Assembly (NCBI RefSeq): GCF_029854215.1
Contig: NZ_CP122961.1
Span: 4,030,001-4,094,000 of the forward strand
Direction of reading: 5' to 3'
DNA length: 64,000 bases
Origin: Halomonas alkaliantarctica
GTDB lineage: Bacteria > Pseudomonadota > Gammaproteobacteria > Pseudomonadales > Halomonadaceae
The first letter of the stretch is position 1, and every line of letters starts with the position of its first letter. Position numbers and translations under genes: made by a program. The notes below the pieces were generated by a model that saw only the letters and a program-made list of their open reading frames with translations, searched no databases and was not told where the DNA came from. Below, in pieces: positions 26,775-35,483 of this stretch.

Positions 26775-27680
26775 GTGACCTGGTGGCGCTCCGTAAATAG
26801 CATCGATGCATGGACCGTTACGATGATTCTTGTGGCGGCCGGGATTTACCTTAGCGCCCTAGTCGCGACGGGGGCCGTGTTGTTCCGTCTAGCGTTTCCC
26901 CAACTCTCTGATCATGACCGGAGGCGCGTCGCCCGCATGGGTGTCCTTGCTGCCCGCGCGGGGGTCATCCTGATTCTGTTCCAGTGGCCTATAGAAGCTG
27001 GGTACCTTGGGGGCGGCAATATAGCGGCTGCAACCAACCCCATGCTGCTCGGGATCGTGTTCGAAGGCGCGTCCGGGAACCGGCTAATATTGGCGGTAGC
27101 AGGCTTGCTGCTGGTCCAGGCGATTCAGCTTAATAACGTAGCACTCTCGAAAACAGCCAATAGCTTGAGCCTGGTAGGCGTATTACTGGTAATGCTGGCA
27201 TTCGTGCAGGTGGGACATACCGTGAACACCCCACGCCTCGTTCTGTCTGGCTTGCTGATCGTTCACCTGACGGCGGCGGCATTCTGGGTGGCCTCGCTGT
27301 GGCCGCTGTTCCATTTAGTGGGACGGGTTCACAGCCAGGACAATACCGCCCGCATTCTGTCCCGTTTCGGGAAACTCGCCATGGGCGGAGTTGGCTTGTT
27401 GGTGCTGGCGGGTGTAACGTTGGCCACCCTGCTGACGGGCGGTTTCATGCCACTGCTCACCACGGCATATGGACAATTCTTGATCGGCAAGATATTGATT
27501 GTAGCGGCGCTACTGCTATTTGCTGCCGTGAACAAGTGGCGGCTTGTACCAGCCTTTGAGAGCGGCGACGCAACGGCCCCACGACGGCTACAGCGCAGTA
27601 TTGCACTAGAGATGATGCTGGTCGCGGTTATCCTGCTGATCACAGCGGTGCTGACAAGGGTGACATCACCAAATGGGTGA
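26775..27680 (+). CDS. copD: Copper resistance membrane protein CopD
   Basis: Inner-membrane protein of 301 residues with about eight hydrophobic helices, the CopD/PcoD family that works with CopC in copper passage across the membrane. Typical parts are LILFQWPIEAGYLGG, VGHTVNTPRLVLSGLLIVHL, AAFWVASLWPLFHL and LIGKILIVAALLLFAAVNKW. The GTG start lies 3 bp after the copC stop and there is no independent ribosome site, so coupled translation is likely. Confidence 0.88.
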   Translation: MTWWRSVNSIDAWTVTMILVAAGIYLSALVATGAVLFRLAFPQLSDHDRRRVARMGVLAARAGVILILFQWPIEAGYLGGGNIAAATNPMLLGIVFEGASGNRLILAVAGLLLVQAIQLNNVALSKTANSLSLVGVLLVMLAFVQVGHTVNTPRLVLSGLLIVHLTAAAFWVASLWPLFHLVGRVHSQDNTARILSRFGKLAMGGVGLLVLAGVTLATLLTGGFMPLLTTAYGQFLIGKILIVAALLLFAAVNKWRLVPAFESGDATAPRRLQRSIALEMMLVAVILLITAVLTRVTSPNG

Positions 27681-27976
27681 CCGACAGGACAACCGCCTTG
27701 GGTAGTTAAGAACCCAGCTTAATAGCTATAAGCAACGCTATCTGGATAGGCTAGGCAGGTGCCATCCGCGGCAAGAGATACACACCCGTCACGTGGCTAT
27801 CAGGACGCCGACCAGATCCGCAAGAAAGCCCCTCCTTCCCAGAACTTTAAAAGTCACAAAAAGTTGATTATCAGCTGATTACGAATTCCCAAATGAGTTA
27901 ATAAAGACGCAACAGTCTGTATTCATAATATAAATGCCTTTCTCAGAGCAATAAGGAGTTTATTGCACAGGCAAAG

Positions 27977-27991
27977 CATACAAAATGTATG
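27977..27991. promoter_or_regulatory. Perfect 15-bp palindrome in copD-cupredoxin gap
   Basis: CATACAAAATGTATG is fully symmetric around a 3-nt centre, with GGCAA and TTGCC partly extending it. It resembles operators of heavy-metal-type response regulators (consensus near CATTACAAAATTGTAATG). It stands about 70 bp upstream of the direct-repeat promoter. The rest of the 442-bp gap (27681-28122) shows no credible gene. Confidence 0.4.
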
Positions 27992-28061
27992 TTGCCAAAA
28001 GGTCAGTATCCATCATTATGCTTGAAATGTTTTTTTGCGGCAGATCATATTATGACTTTAG

Positions 28062-28094
28062 GTTCAGGCTGGTTTCAGGTTAATACCGTATAAA
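28062..28094 (+). promoter_or_regulatory. Promoter with CopR-type direct repeat (cupredoxin-copRS)
   Basis: GTTCAG (28062) and TTTCAG (28073) repeat at 11 bp, and TATAAA (28089-28094) follows after 10 bp: the same geometry as the site before copC. The start codon of the cupredoxin gene is about 30 bp downstream, so the promoter assignment is good. Confidence 0.7.
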
Positions 28095-28122
28095 GAACAA
28101 GTAACAATAACCTTTAGGGTAA

Positions 28123-28629
28123 ATGACCATGCGCAAAAACACTTTAGCAACGTCCTTGTTTGCCTTTTCACTAAGCTTGGTAACGAGTGCGGCGTGGGCT
28201 GCTCCCGGCTACGACGGTGGGGACAGTAACCTAACCGATGCTGACGTTGATCGCACGATCCGCCTCGACGCTGGCGATATGTGGTTCGACCCTGAAAAGC
28301 TAGAAATGACGGCTGGGGAGATTGTTAAATTTGAAATTACCAACACCGGCAACTTAGAGCACGAATTTGTGATTGGTAGCAAAGAAGCCCAGGAAGAACA
28401 TCGTCAAATGATGCTAAACATGGCCAATGGCGGAGGCCATGACATGTCGAATATGTCACACGGCGACGGTCAAGATATGACCAGTATGAACATGGCAGGC
28501 GTCACCATTGCGCCTGGCGAAACAGAGACTCTATTATGGAGTGTCCCTGATAATGTTTACGAGTTAGAGTATGCCTGTAACCTTCCCGGCCATTACGAAT
28601 CCGGCATGTATGGCAATTTTTCTCACTAG
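28123..28629 (+). CDS. Periplasmic cupredoxin (CopI-like)
   Basis: Type 1 copper protein of 168 residues with a cleavable leader (TSLFAFSLSLVTSAAWAA). Ligands are readable: His in NLEHEFVIG, then Cys-His-Met in YACNLPGHYESGM. Between them lies a Met/His-rich insert (MANGGGHDMSNMSHGDGQD) of the kind seen in CopI proteins that protect against periplasmic Cu(I). The start at 28123 or 28129 cannot be separated; AGGGT lies just before. It is followed by copRS at 14 bp and preceded by the direct-repeat promoter. Confidence 0.87.
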   Translation: MTMRKNTLATSLFAFSLSLVTSAAWAAPGYDGGDSNLTDADVDRTIRLDAGDMWFDPEKLEMTAGEIVKFEITNTGNLEHEFVIGSKEAQEEHRQMMLNMANGGGHDMSNMSHGDGQDMTSMNMAGVTIAPGETETLLWSVPDNVYELEYACNLPGHYESGMYGNFSH

Positions 28630-28643
28630 CCTGACGCATAACA

Positions 28644-29309
28644 ATGAAACTGTTGCTACTCGAAGATGATGATTTGCTGGCGGAAAGCTTGGCAGAGAGT
28701 CTCAAGGACAACGGTTACCTGGTTGACTTGGCCGCTTCATTGAAAGCGGCCAAGTCGCTTATGGCAACCGAGCATTATGAGCTGGCTATTTTAGATGTCG
28801 GTTTGCCCGATGGGTCGGGACTCGACCTGCTCGCCCAGTGGCGTAAGCAAAAACGCAGCACGCCTATTTTGATTTTGACAGCGCGCGATACCTGGGAAGA
28901 TAAAGTCATCGGTCTGGAAACGGGGGCAGATGACTATCTCACCAAGCCCTTCCACGAAGCCGAACTGATGGCCCGCCTTAAGGCCCTGCTGCGCAGGCAG
29001 TCAGGTCAATTATCTCAGGTGATTACGCTGAACGGAGTATCGTTGGATGAAGCAGGCCAACGAGTGTGCTTAGAAGGGGAAACCTGGCGTTCGCTAACGG
29101 CGACGGAGTTTCGGTTACTGCGCTACTTGATGCTTCACCCAGACCGCATTCACTCGAAAGAGCAGCTACTAGAGCAGCTATATGCCTTGGAGCAGGATGC
29201 CGCTGCACCCAACTTGGTTGAAGTCTATGTCGCTCGTCTGCGCCGCTATCTCGGCAAATCGGTCATTCAAACTCGACGCGGCCAGGGGTATTTCTTTGTT
29301 TCACATTGA
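28644..29309 (+). CDS. copR: OmpR-family response regulator, copper type
   Basis: Response regulator of 221 residues. The receiver domain has the acidic pocket LLLEDDDLL, phosphoacceptor Asp51 in LAILDVGLPDG, Thr in LILTARD and Lys in LTKPFHEAEL. The C-terminal winged helix (LTATEFRLLRYLMLHPDRI, VEVYVARLRRYLG) binds DNA, usually at direct repeats of 10-11 bp. It lies between the cupredoxin gene and its kinase inside the copper island, so control of the three direct-repeat promoters is the natural inference. The QseB/CopR subgroup label rests on context. Confidence 0.88.
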   Translation: MKLLLLEDDDLLAESLAESLKDNGYLVDLAASLKAAKSLMATEHYELAILDVGLPDGSGLDLLAQWRKQKRSTPILILTARDTWEDKVIGLETGADDYLTKPFHEAELMARLKALLRRQSGQLSQVITLNGVSLDEAGQRVCLEGETWRSLTATEFRLLRYLMLHPDRIHSKEQLLEQLYALEQDAAAPNLVEVYVARLRRYLGKSVIQTRRGQGYFFVSH

Positions 29310-30630
29310 TCGGCGCAGTTTACGTATTCGACTCCTTGTATGGTTAGGCGGCGTGGCGCTGTTGGTGGTGGTCACTACGTGGCTACTGCACGGGATTTTT
29401 TTACATAGCCTTGCACGAGATTTCTTAGGCGAACGCTTACAGCGTGAAGCTAATCACGCGGTCGCGCAGTTAGAACAAGACCAAACTGCAGTACCGACTG
29501 CGCTCGACTCAGTAAGCCAAGGCTACCAAGTCTTTCATCACCTTTATGTGCTCCGCCTTAACGGCTCAATCAGCACTTCCGACCCGCAATGGCAGCAAAA
29601 GTTGGCCCCACTGCTGGAAGAAAATGGCGATGCCCTACTAGACGTGAATCACGGCGAGCAGCACATGCTCGTTTATCGTCGCTATTTTGAGTGGCAGGGA
29701 ACACAAGGCGTGCTACTGGTGGGTGAGGATTTTTCTCAAGTCGAAGAAGGGTTGGCAACCTTGCACTGGTGGGTCGGTGGGATTGCCGCCGTGCTTTTAG
29801 GGATGCTCATCATACTCAATATGCTGGCGGTTAACCGTGGTCTCACGCCACTTTGGCAACTACGTCAACAGCTTGAAGCCTTGCGATCAGGCAAACGTGA
29901 ACGCTTGTCATTAGTAGCCCCTTCCGAGTTAGATGCGTTAGTCGACCAATTAAACTGGTTTATGGACGACATTGATCTTCGTTTGAAGCGCTCGCGAGAA
30001 TCAGTCGCCAACCTATCACATGCATTAAAAACCCCGCTGGCAGCCGTTACCCAAGTACTACGTGGCAACCGACCCATTGATGAAAACCGTCGTCATAAAC
30101 TGCTCAGCCGAGTAGAGGATATTAATGCCCAGCTGAATGCGGAGCTGCGACGTTCACGTATTGCAGGCCCTAATGCAGGGCGAATGGCCAACGTCACACG
30201 TGATAGCTTACGGCTCATCGAGATGTTCCGTAGCCTTTACCCTGAGAGCATGTTCAACCTTACCCACTCAGCCCGCGAGAAAGACCAAGTCCCTATTGAA
30301 GCTCACGACTTTTCAGAAATATTAGGCATCGTGCTTGATAACGCTGGCAAATGGGCGAATAGGCACGTTCACTGCGACATTGCAGTCATGGTGACTGCGC
30401 TCACGATAACCATTGATGACGACGGCCTCGGTGTTGCAGAAGAGGAACTTTCGCGCTTGGGAGAGCGTGGCACACGACTGGATGAACGCCGTCCTGGCTA
30501 CGGCTTAGGCCTTTCGATTCTTGCGCAGTTAATTTCTCGTTACTCGGGGCACTCGCAGTTTGAACGCAGCCCACTGGGTGGCCTGCGCGTTATGATAACT
30601 TTGCCACTGACGGGTGAAGTGGCTAATTAA
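29296..30630 (+). CDS. copS: Sensor histidine kinase, copper type
   Basis: Membrane kinase of 444 residues. There is a first helix (LLVWLGGVALLVVVTTWLL), a periplasmic domain of about 130 residues, a second helix (GGIAAVLLGMLIILNMLA), a HAMP-like linker, the H-box NLSHALKTPLAA, N-box LDNAGKWAN and G-boxes DDDGLGV and GYGLGLSIL. No ATG is available near the first helix; a TTG at 29296 follows AGGGGT with 6 bp spacing and overlaps the copR stop by 14 bp. This start is my choice and should be treated as likely. Confidence 0.85.
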   Translation: MFHIDRRSLRIRLLVWLGGVALLVVVTTWLLHGIFLHSLARDFLGERLQREANHAVAQLEQDQTAVPTALDSVSQGYQVFHHLYVLRLNGSISTSDPQWQQKLAPLLEENGDALLDVNHGEQHMLVYRRYFEWQGTQGVLLVGEDFSQVEEGLATLHWWVGGIAAVLLGMLIILNMLAVNRGLTPLWQLRQQLEALRSGKRERLSLVAPSELDALVDQLNWFMDDIDLRLKRSRESVANLSHALKTPLAAVTQVLRGNRPIDENRRHKLLSRVEDINAQLNAELRRSRIAGPNAGRMANVTRDSLRLIEMFRSLYPESMFNLTHSAREKDQVPIEAHDFSEILGIVLDNAGKWANRHVHCDIAVMVTALTITIDDDGLGVAEEELSRLGERGTRLDERRPGYGLGLSILAQLISRYSGHSQFERSPLGGLRVMITLPLTGEVAN

Positions 30631-30635
30631 TCATC

Positions 30636-30668
30636 ATTCAGCGTTGATTCAGCTTCTTCCATCAAGAT
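30636..30668 (+). promoter_or_regulatory. CopR-type direct repeat before copA
   Basis: ATTCAG occurs at 30636 and 30647, again with the 11-bp period and 5-bp gap. The -10 position predicted by the other two sites holds CAAGAT, a poor match. It lies in the 68-bp gap between copS and copA and would allow separate induction of copAB. Confidence 0.5.
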
Positions 30669-30698
30669 GGTGCTATTCACCATTGATGGGATTAACAC

Positions 30699-32489
30699 AT
30701 GGCACGCTCAAGTATCATTTCTCACCTACTTTCTCGTCGGCAATTGTTGAAAGGTGGTGCTGCCTTAGGACTAGGTTCAGCTGCAGCAATGGGGTTAACG
30801 CCCGCCTGGGCAAACCCTTGGGGCCGTACCAATGTCTATGCTCAGGGCGTCGAAGAAGGGCCTGAGGTATCACTGGCTATCCGCCGTGAATCGTTGCCTA
30901 TTGACGGACAAGAAGCCCGTCCTATTAGCATTAACGGTACCAGCCCTGGCCCGTTGATTCGTCTGAAAGAAGGTCAAGACGCCGTACTGCGTGTTACCAA
31001 CTTGCTGGATGAACCCACTTCCATCCACTGGCATGGCCTCATTCTACCGCCAGAAATGGATGGCGTGCCTGGCGTTAGCTTTGCCGGTATCGCTCCTGGT
31101 GAAACTTTTACCTATCGATTCCCCGTCCGTCAGAACGGTACCTACTGGTACCACAGTCATTCAGGTATGCAGGAGCAGTTGGGCCATGCAGGGCCACTAA
31201 TTATCGACGCTGCCGAGCGCGAGCCTATCCGCTTCGATCGTGAGCACGTGTTGCTGCTGACTGACTGGACCTTTGAAGATCCCATGTCGGTGTTCCGTAA
31301 TCTGAAAACCATGGAAGGGTATTACAACTTCCAAGAGCGCACGATTGCTGACTTCTTTGCCGATGTCCGCAATAACGGTTTTGCTCAGACCGCCGAGATG
31401 CGTGGCATGTGGGCTCAAATGCGAATGAGTTCGCGAGATATCGCCGATGTCACCGGCAGTACCTATACCTATCTGCTCAACGGCCATTCACCACAGGAAA
31501 ACTGGAATGCATTGTTCAAGGCCGGTGAGCGAATACGGCTACGCGTGATCAATGGGTCGGCCATGTCATTCTTTGATGTCCGTATTCCTGGTTTGAAGAT
31601 GACAGTGGTGGCCGCCGATGGACAACCGGTTCAACCGGTTCCCGTGGATGAGTTCCGTATTGGCGTGGCTGAAACCTACGATGTGCTTGTTTCACCTGAA
31701 GATGACCGGGCATACACCATCTTCGCTGAATCCATGGATCGCAGCGGCTACGCACGCGCAACCCTGGCACCGCGTGAGGGCATGCAGGCTGAAATCCCTG
31801 AACGACGTCAAATTGCCGACCGCGGCATGGAAGCCATGGGTGCCCACGGCATGGACGGCATGGACCATTCCAACATGCCGGGCATGGACCACTCTGGCAT
31901 GTCGAATATACAAGGCATGGATCATTCGAACATGGAGGGGATGGATCACTCTACTATGGGCGGCATGTCGGGCGAGCAGGCGAAAATCGGCGAAAATGGC
32001 ATGCTCGTTGCTGGTGAAGCACAGCCCGGCTCCCGCTACGGCCAGGCAGGCATTGGCATCGACCCCGACGAACGTCGTGTTTTAGTTTACCGCGATTTAA
32101 AAGCCTTCACGCCATGGCCTGACCGCCGCGAACCAGGCCGTGAGATTGAGCTGCACCTGACCGGCAATATGGAACGTTACATGTGGTCGTTCGACGGCAA
32201 GAAATTTAGCGAAGTGACCGGCCCGATTCATTTTGTGAAAGATGAGCGCCTGCGCCTCATCCTCGTCAACGACACCATGATGGAGCACCCCATTCACCTC
32301 CACGGCATGTGGATGGAGCTGGAAAACGGCCAGGGTGAATTGATTCCGCGCAAACACACACTAAATGTGAAGCCCGGCGAGCGCGTGTCTGCGCTGATCA
32401 CCGCAGACGCCGAGGGTAGTTGGGCGTTCCACTGCCACCTTCTCTATCACATGGATGCCGGCATGTTCCGCGTTGTTCAGGTTTCTTAA
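30699..32489 (+). CDS. copA: Periplasmic multicopper oxidase CopA (PcoA family)
   Basis: Copper-resistance oxidase of 596 residues exported folded by the Tat system, with leader motif SRRQLLKGG. Copper ligands of a laccase-type site are all visible: IHWHGL (residues 109-114), WYHSHSG (150-156), HPIHLHG and HCHLLYHMDAGMF near the end. Between domains lies a Met/His-rich stretch of repeated MDHSNMxGM units (about residues 385-425) that binds Cu(I). It oxidises Cu(I) in the periplasm. copB follows after 9 bp. This is not the P-type ATPase also named CopA. Confidence 0.95.
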   Translation: MARSSIISHLLSRRQLLKGGAALGLGSAAAMGLTPAWANPWGRTNVYAQGVEEGPEVSLAIRRESLPIDGQEARPISINGTSPGPLIRLKEGQDAVLRVTNLLDEPTSIHWHGLILPPEMDGVPGVSFAGIAPGETFTYRFPVRQNGTYWYHSHSGMQEQLGHAGPLIIDAAEREPIRFDREHVLLLTDWTFEDPMSVFRNLKTMEGYYNFQERTIADFFADVRNNGFAQTAEMRGMWAQMRMSSRDIADVTGSTYTYLLNGHSPQENWNALFKAGERIRLRVINGSAMSFFDVRIPGLKMTVVAADGQPVQPVPVDEFRIGVAETYDVLVSPEDDRAYTIFAESMDRSGYARATLAPREGMQAEIPERRQIADRGMEAMGAHGMDGMDHSNMPGMDHSGMSNIQGMDHSNMEGMDHSTMGGMSGEQAKIGENGMLVAGEAQPGSRYGQAGIGIDPDERRVLVYRDLKAFTPWPDRREPGREIELHLTGNMERYMWSFDGKKFSEVTGPIHFVKDERLRLILVNDTMMEHPIHLHGMWMELENGQGELIPRKHTLNVKPGERVSALITADAEGSWAFHCHLLYHMDAGMFRVVQVS

Positions 32490-32498
32490 GGAGGCAGT

Positions 32499-33269
32499 AT
32501 GAAGACTAAGCATTACTTAACCATCGCCAGCGCCGCCCTCGGCATAGTGGCCGCTACCACCGTTCAAGCCGAAGATGGCTATGCCGCTCCGGGTCATTGG
32601 CCAGCGCCCACTGAGGAACATAATATGGGCATGGCGCTGTTTGATCGGCTTGAATATAGTGTGCCCGATAAAGGCCAAGACGCCGTGGTATGGGACTTTC
32701 AAGGCTGGTACGGCGGTGATGTCAACCGCATTTACCTCAAATCAGAAGGCGAAAACGTCCAAGGCGACGGGGAAGATGCTGAGTTTGAGTCCTTGGAATT
32801 ACTCTATAGCCGCCTAGTGGCTGATTTTTGGGAGTTACAGGGGGGTATCGGTTATCAAGGCGGGGTGTTCTCCGATGATCACGCCGAACGCACCTATGGG
32901 GTGGTTGGCCTGCAGGGCGTGATGCCCTACGGCATTGAAACCGACGTTGCTATGCAAGTGAGCGAAGATGGCGACGTGGCCGCCAGTTTTGAAGGCGAAT
33001 ACGACTTGCGCCTGACACAGCGGCTTTATCTGCAGCCACGCACTGAAATTGCCGTTGCTGCCAGCGAAGTTGAACAGTTTGGTGTGGGCAAGGGGCTTAA
33101 TTCAGTGCGTGTGGGCATGCGTCTCGGCTACGAGGTGACCCGCCGCTTCGCTCCGTACGTGGGCACTTACTGGGTAAAAAAGTATGGCGATACCGCTGAT
33201 CTTTCTCGTGCTAGTGGAGAAAGCAGCGAAGATACCGGCGTGGTTGCGGGTGTCAGGTTAATGTTTTAA
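32499..33269 (+). CDS. copB: Copper resistance outer-membrane protein CopB
   Basis: Outer-membrane protein of 256 residues of the CopB/PcoB family, which acts with CopA. Leader IASAALGIVAATTVQA; then the family core: LEYSVPDKGQDAVVWDFQGWYGGD, LWLKSEG-like NRIYLKSEG, ELLYSRLVADFWELQGGIGY, and the barrel end APYVGTYWVKKYG plus VVAGVRLMF with terminal Phe. The Met/His-rich N-terminal extension of the plasmid PcoB protein is absent, making it shorter. AAGGAGGCAG precedes the start. A terminator follows the gene. Confidence 0.92.
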   Translation: MKTKHYLTIASAALGIVAATTVQAEDGYAAPGHWPAPTEEHNMGMALFDRLEYSVPDKGQDAVVWDFQGWYGGDVNRIYLKSEGENVQGDGEDAEFESLELLYSRLVADFWELQGGIGYQGGVFSDDHAERTYGVVGLQGVMPYGIETDVAMQVSEDGDVAASFEGEYDLRLTQRLYLQPRTEIAVAASEVEQFGVGKGLNSVRVGMRLGYEVTRRFAPYVGTYWVKKYGDTADLSRASGESSEDTGVVAGVRLMF

Positions 33270-33291
33270 ATCGTTAAACACTTAATAACTC

Positions 33292-33316
33292 GCGCCACCG
33301 GAAGGTGGCGCTTTTT
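33292..33316 (+). terminator. Terminator after copAB
   Basis: GCGCCACC and GGTGGCGC form an 8-bp GC-rich stem with a 4-nt loop, followed by TTTTT. It closes the copper transcript. Confidence 0.92.
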
Positions 33317-33659
33317 GTTAAATCGTCGTGTCATCGCCAGACACCAAGAGTGGTTGGAAGGCCGATGAAAATGTCTTCCATGAACATATTTGACCTAAAG
33401 GCAGCACATAGGATCTAGGCTGATGGGTAAGCAATTTTTAAAGCGATATACATCGATAAACGTGAACCCAAGTGCGCCTGTATCGGCGGCAACAGCAATG
33501 TGCCATTAGGCTTTGTATCGCTTACCGAAAACCTAGTGATGATGGGAATGGGACTGTGGATGCCGCTGCGGATGCTGCTTGGATAATTATTGCCTGCTTT
33601 TTCCGAAGCACTTGATCAGGTTGCGTTTAAGCAGGTCATCCAGGCGAGGAGTAATTTAT
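33317..33659 (+). other. Gap with possible coding remnant
   Basis: No start-to-stop gene is convincing here. One plus-strand frame (about 33430-33585) stays open for some 50 codons without a start and reads REPKCACIGGNSNVPLGFV, then ends VMMGMGLWMPLRMLLG. The Met-rich amphipathic end and the Cys pair look protein-like, so this may be what is left of a small gene. The promoter of the permease gene must lie in the right part. Confidence 0.3.
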
Positions 33660-34997
33660 ATGGCTGAGCAGGATAGAACGCCACAATATAAAGAAAACAG
33701 TCTTTCGTTGGTCGGTGCCGTGGCATTAGGCACCGGCGTAATGATTGGGGCCGGTATCTTTGCGCTAACCGGCCAAATGGCCGAAATGACTGGCCGGCTA
33801 TTCCCCCTGGCCTTTCTGGCCGCTGCCGTCATTGTCGCTTTCAGCGCTTACTCTTACGTTAAAATGTCCAATACCTTCCCTTCGGCAGGTGGCATTGGCA
33901 TGTATTTACAGAAAGCGTATGGCCCGACGCTTCCCACCGCCTTTCATGCCCTTTTGATGTATTTTTCCATGGTGATCGCACAGAGTTTTCTGGCGAGAAC
34001 GTTTGGCTCTTATACGCTTGAGTTGTTTGACCTGGGAGATCGTTCGCTATTTGTGCCTCTACTCGGGGTTGGTTTACTGCTAATAGCCTTTTTGATCAAT
34101 TTATCCGCCAACCGCTTGATCGAGACCGTCGCCTCGGTGCTTGGATTTATCAAAATAGGCGGCATTGTCGTGTTTGGTATTGTTGGCGTGTTTATTGCCG
34201 ACTCCATCGAAATGGGCTCTGGCAACAACGCACCAACGCCTACAAAAGCGGGCTTTTTAGGTGCAACGGCACTTGGCATACTGGCATTTAAAGGCTTCAC
34301 GACGATTACCAATAGTGGTTCGGAGCTTAAAGATCCTAAGCGGAATCTTGGCAAAGCTATCTCGATCTCTATTGCGCTATGCGTGGTGATCTATGCCCTT
34401 GTCGGTTTTGCCGTTGCCAGCAACCTATCTTTGTCTGAAATTATCGAAACCCAGGACTACTCCCTGGCCGCCGCTGCCCGTCCCGCACTGGGTGAAGCAG
34501 CCGTTGCGTTTACCGTTATTCTCGCCATGCTAGCAACGGCAGGCGGTATCATCGCCAGCGTCTTTGCCGTTTCACGCATGCTCGCCATGCTGACAGAAAT
34601 GAAATTGGTTCCCCATCGGCATTTTCATATGCCGGGAAGTGTGCAAAAGCACACACTGGTGTACACCATCGTGTTTGGTTTAGTGCTCACCGCTTTTTTT
34701 GACCTGAGCCGTATCGCAGCATTAGGCATCATTTTCTACCTGATCATGGATATGGCCATTCACTGGGGTGTGCTTCGCCACCTGAAAGACAGTGTGGGGG
34801 CTAATCCTGTCATTCCTGGCATTGCCATATTGCTGGATGCCGTTGTGTTAATCGGCTTTGTTTGGGTAAAAGCCACCTCTGACCCGTTAGTGCTCATCGT
34901 TGCCAGCATAGTGATGGTCACTCTTTTACTCGGCGAGTGGATTTTCTTGTCCAAACGCGAAACTTCAAACGATAGCGAGCACTCTCACACTCATTAA
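33660..34997 (+). CDS. APC-family amino acid permease
   Basis: Inner-membrane transporter of 445 residues with about twelve helices. The first helix has the superfamily mark GTGVMIGAGIFALTG, and helix six lies around GFLGATALGILAFKGFTTI followed by NSGSELKDPKRNLGKAI. The cytoplasmic C-terminus ends in a His-rich tail (SEHSHTH). GGAGTAATTTAT precedes the ATG at 33660. It is followed by a ferritin-like gene and a decayed P-ATPase, a grouping that suggests a metal or stress context rather than plain amino acid uptake. Substrate unknown. Confidence 0.85.
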   Translation: MAEQDRTPQYKENSLSLVGAVALGTGVMIGAGIFALTGQMAEMTGRLFPLAFLAAAVIVAFSAYSYVKMSNTFPSAGGIGMYLQKAYGPTLPTAFHALLMYFSMVIAQSFLARTFGSYTLELFDLGDRSLFVPLLGVGLLLIAFLINLSANRLIETVASVLGFIKIGGIVVFGIVGVFIADSIEMGSGNNAPTPTKAGFLGATALGILAFKGFTTITNSGSELKDPKRNLGKAISISIALCVVIYALVGFAVASNLSLSEIIETQDYSLAAAARPALGEAAVAFTVILAMLATAGGIIASVFAVSRMLAMLTEMKLVPHRHFHMPGSVQKHTLVYTIVFGLVLTAFFDLSRIAALGIIFYLIMDMAIHWGVLRHLKDSVGANPVIPGIAILLDAVVLIGFVWVKATSDPLVLIVASIVMVTLLLGEWIFLSKRETSNDSEHSHTH

Positions 34998-35024
34998 CGT
35001 TAATAGCGTTATAGGAGGTACCCA

Positions 35025-35483
35025 ATGGACGTTAGAACCTTTGGTGAGTTAATCGATTGGACCCGTCAGTTACACGAGCATCTTGCAGCTTGCCTTGCTC
35101 ATTGCGCCGATATACACGAAGAAGAGCGCGCTCGCATGTTGCTCAATTACTTAGCTGCACAGGAAGCGGAAATGCAGCGCGTTGTGGAGCGCTTTGAACA
35201 GACTGCTGACGCAAAAGCATTAAAAACCTACGTTTATGACTATTTGGAGCATAAACCTATCCGTACGCATCGTACCTGCGATGCTCCCTACTCTACGCTA
35301 AGTGTTGACGACATTTGCCGAGAGGTTTTTGATTTCCATGAGCAAACGATAAACCTTTATCGAACCCTCGCTGGCAAAGCGGAAATTCCAGAAGCTAAAG
35401 AGCTCCTAGAGTCTCTTTTGGCTCTTGAAGAGCACGAAGCCATGCGCCTTGTTCGCCAAACGGGGAGAATGAACGATGTCTGA
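35025..35483 (+). CDS. Ferritin-like four-helix protein, unknown function
   Basis: Cytoplasmic protein of 152 residues, almost all helical. Helix segments DIHEEERARMLLNYLAAQEAEMQRV and VFDFHEQTINLYRTLAG, and the last helix LALEEHEAMRLVRQ, have Glu/His pairs like those of rubrerythrin and ferritin-like proteins; metal binding is therefore possible but not shown. I do not know an experimentally studied member. AGGAGGTACCC precedes the start. Its last 8 bp overlap the start of the P-ATPase pseudogene, which implies an old coupled operon. A shrunken copy lies at 26211. Confidence 0.65.
   Translation: MDVRTFGELIDWTRQLHEHLAACLAHCADIHEEERARMLLNYLAAQEAEMQRVVERFEQTADAKALKTYVYDYLEHKPIRTHRTCDAPYSTLSVDDICREVFDFHEQTINLYRTLAGKAEIPEAKELLESLLALEEHEAMRLVRQTGRMNDV

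Noticed and set aside
27985..28083. 32-codon frame before the cupredoxin gene
   Set aside because: It spans the palindrome and the promoter repeats, has no ribosome site and mixed composition.
31850..31970. Tandem repeats in copA seen as a possible repeat element
   Set aside because: They encode the Met/His-rich copper-binding stretch usual for this oxidase family and are part of the gene.
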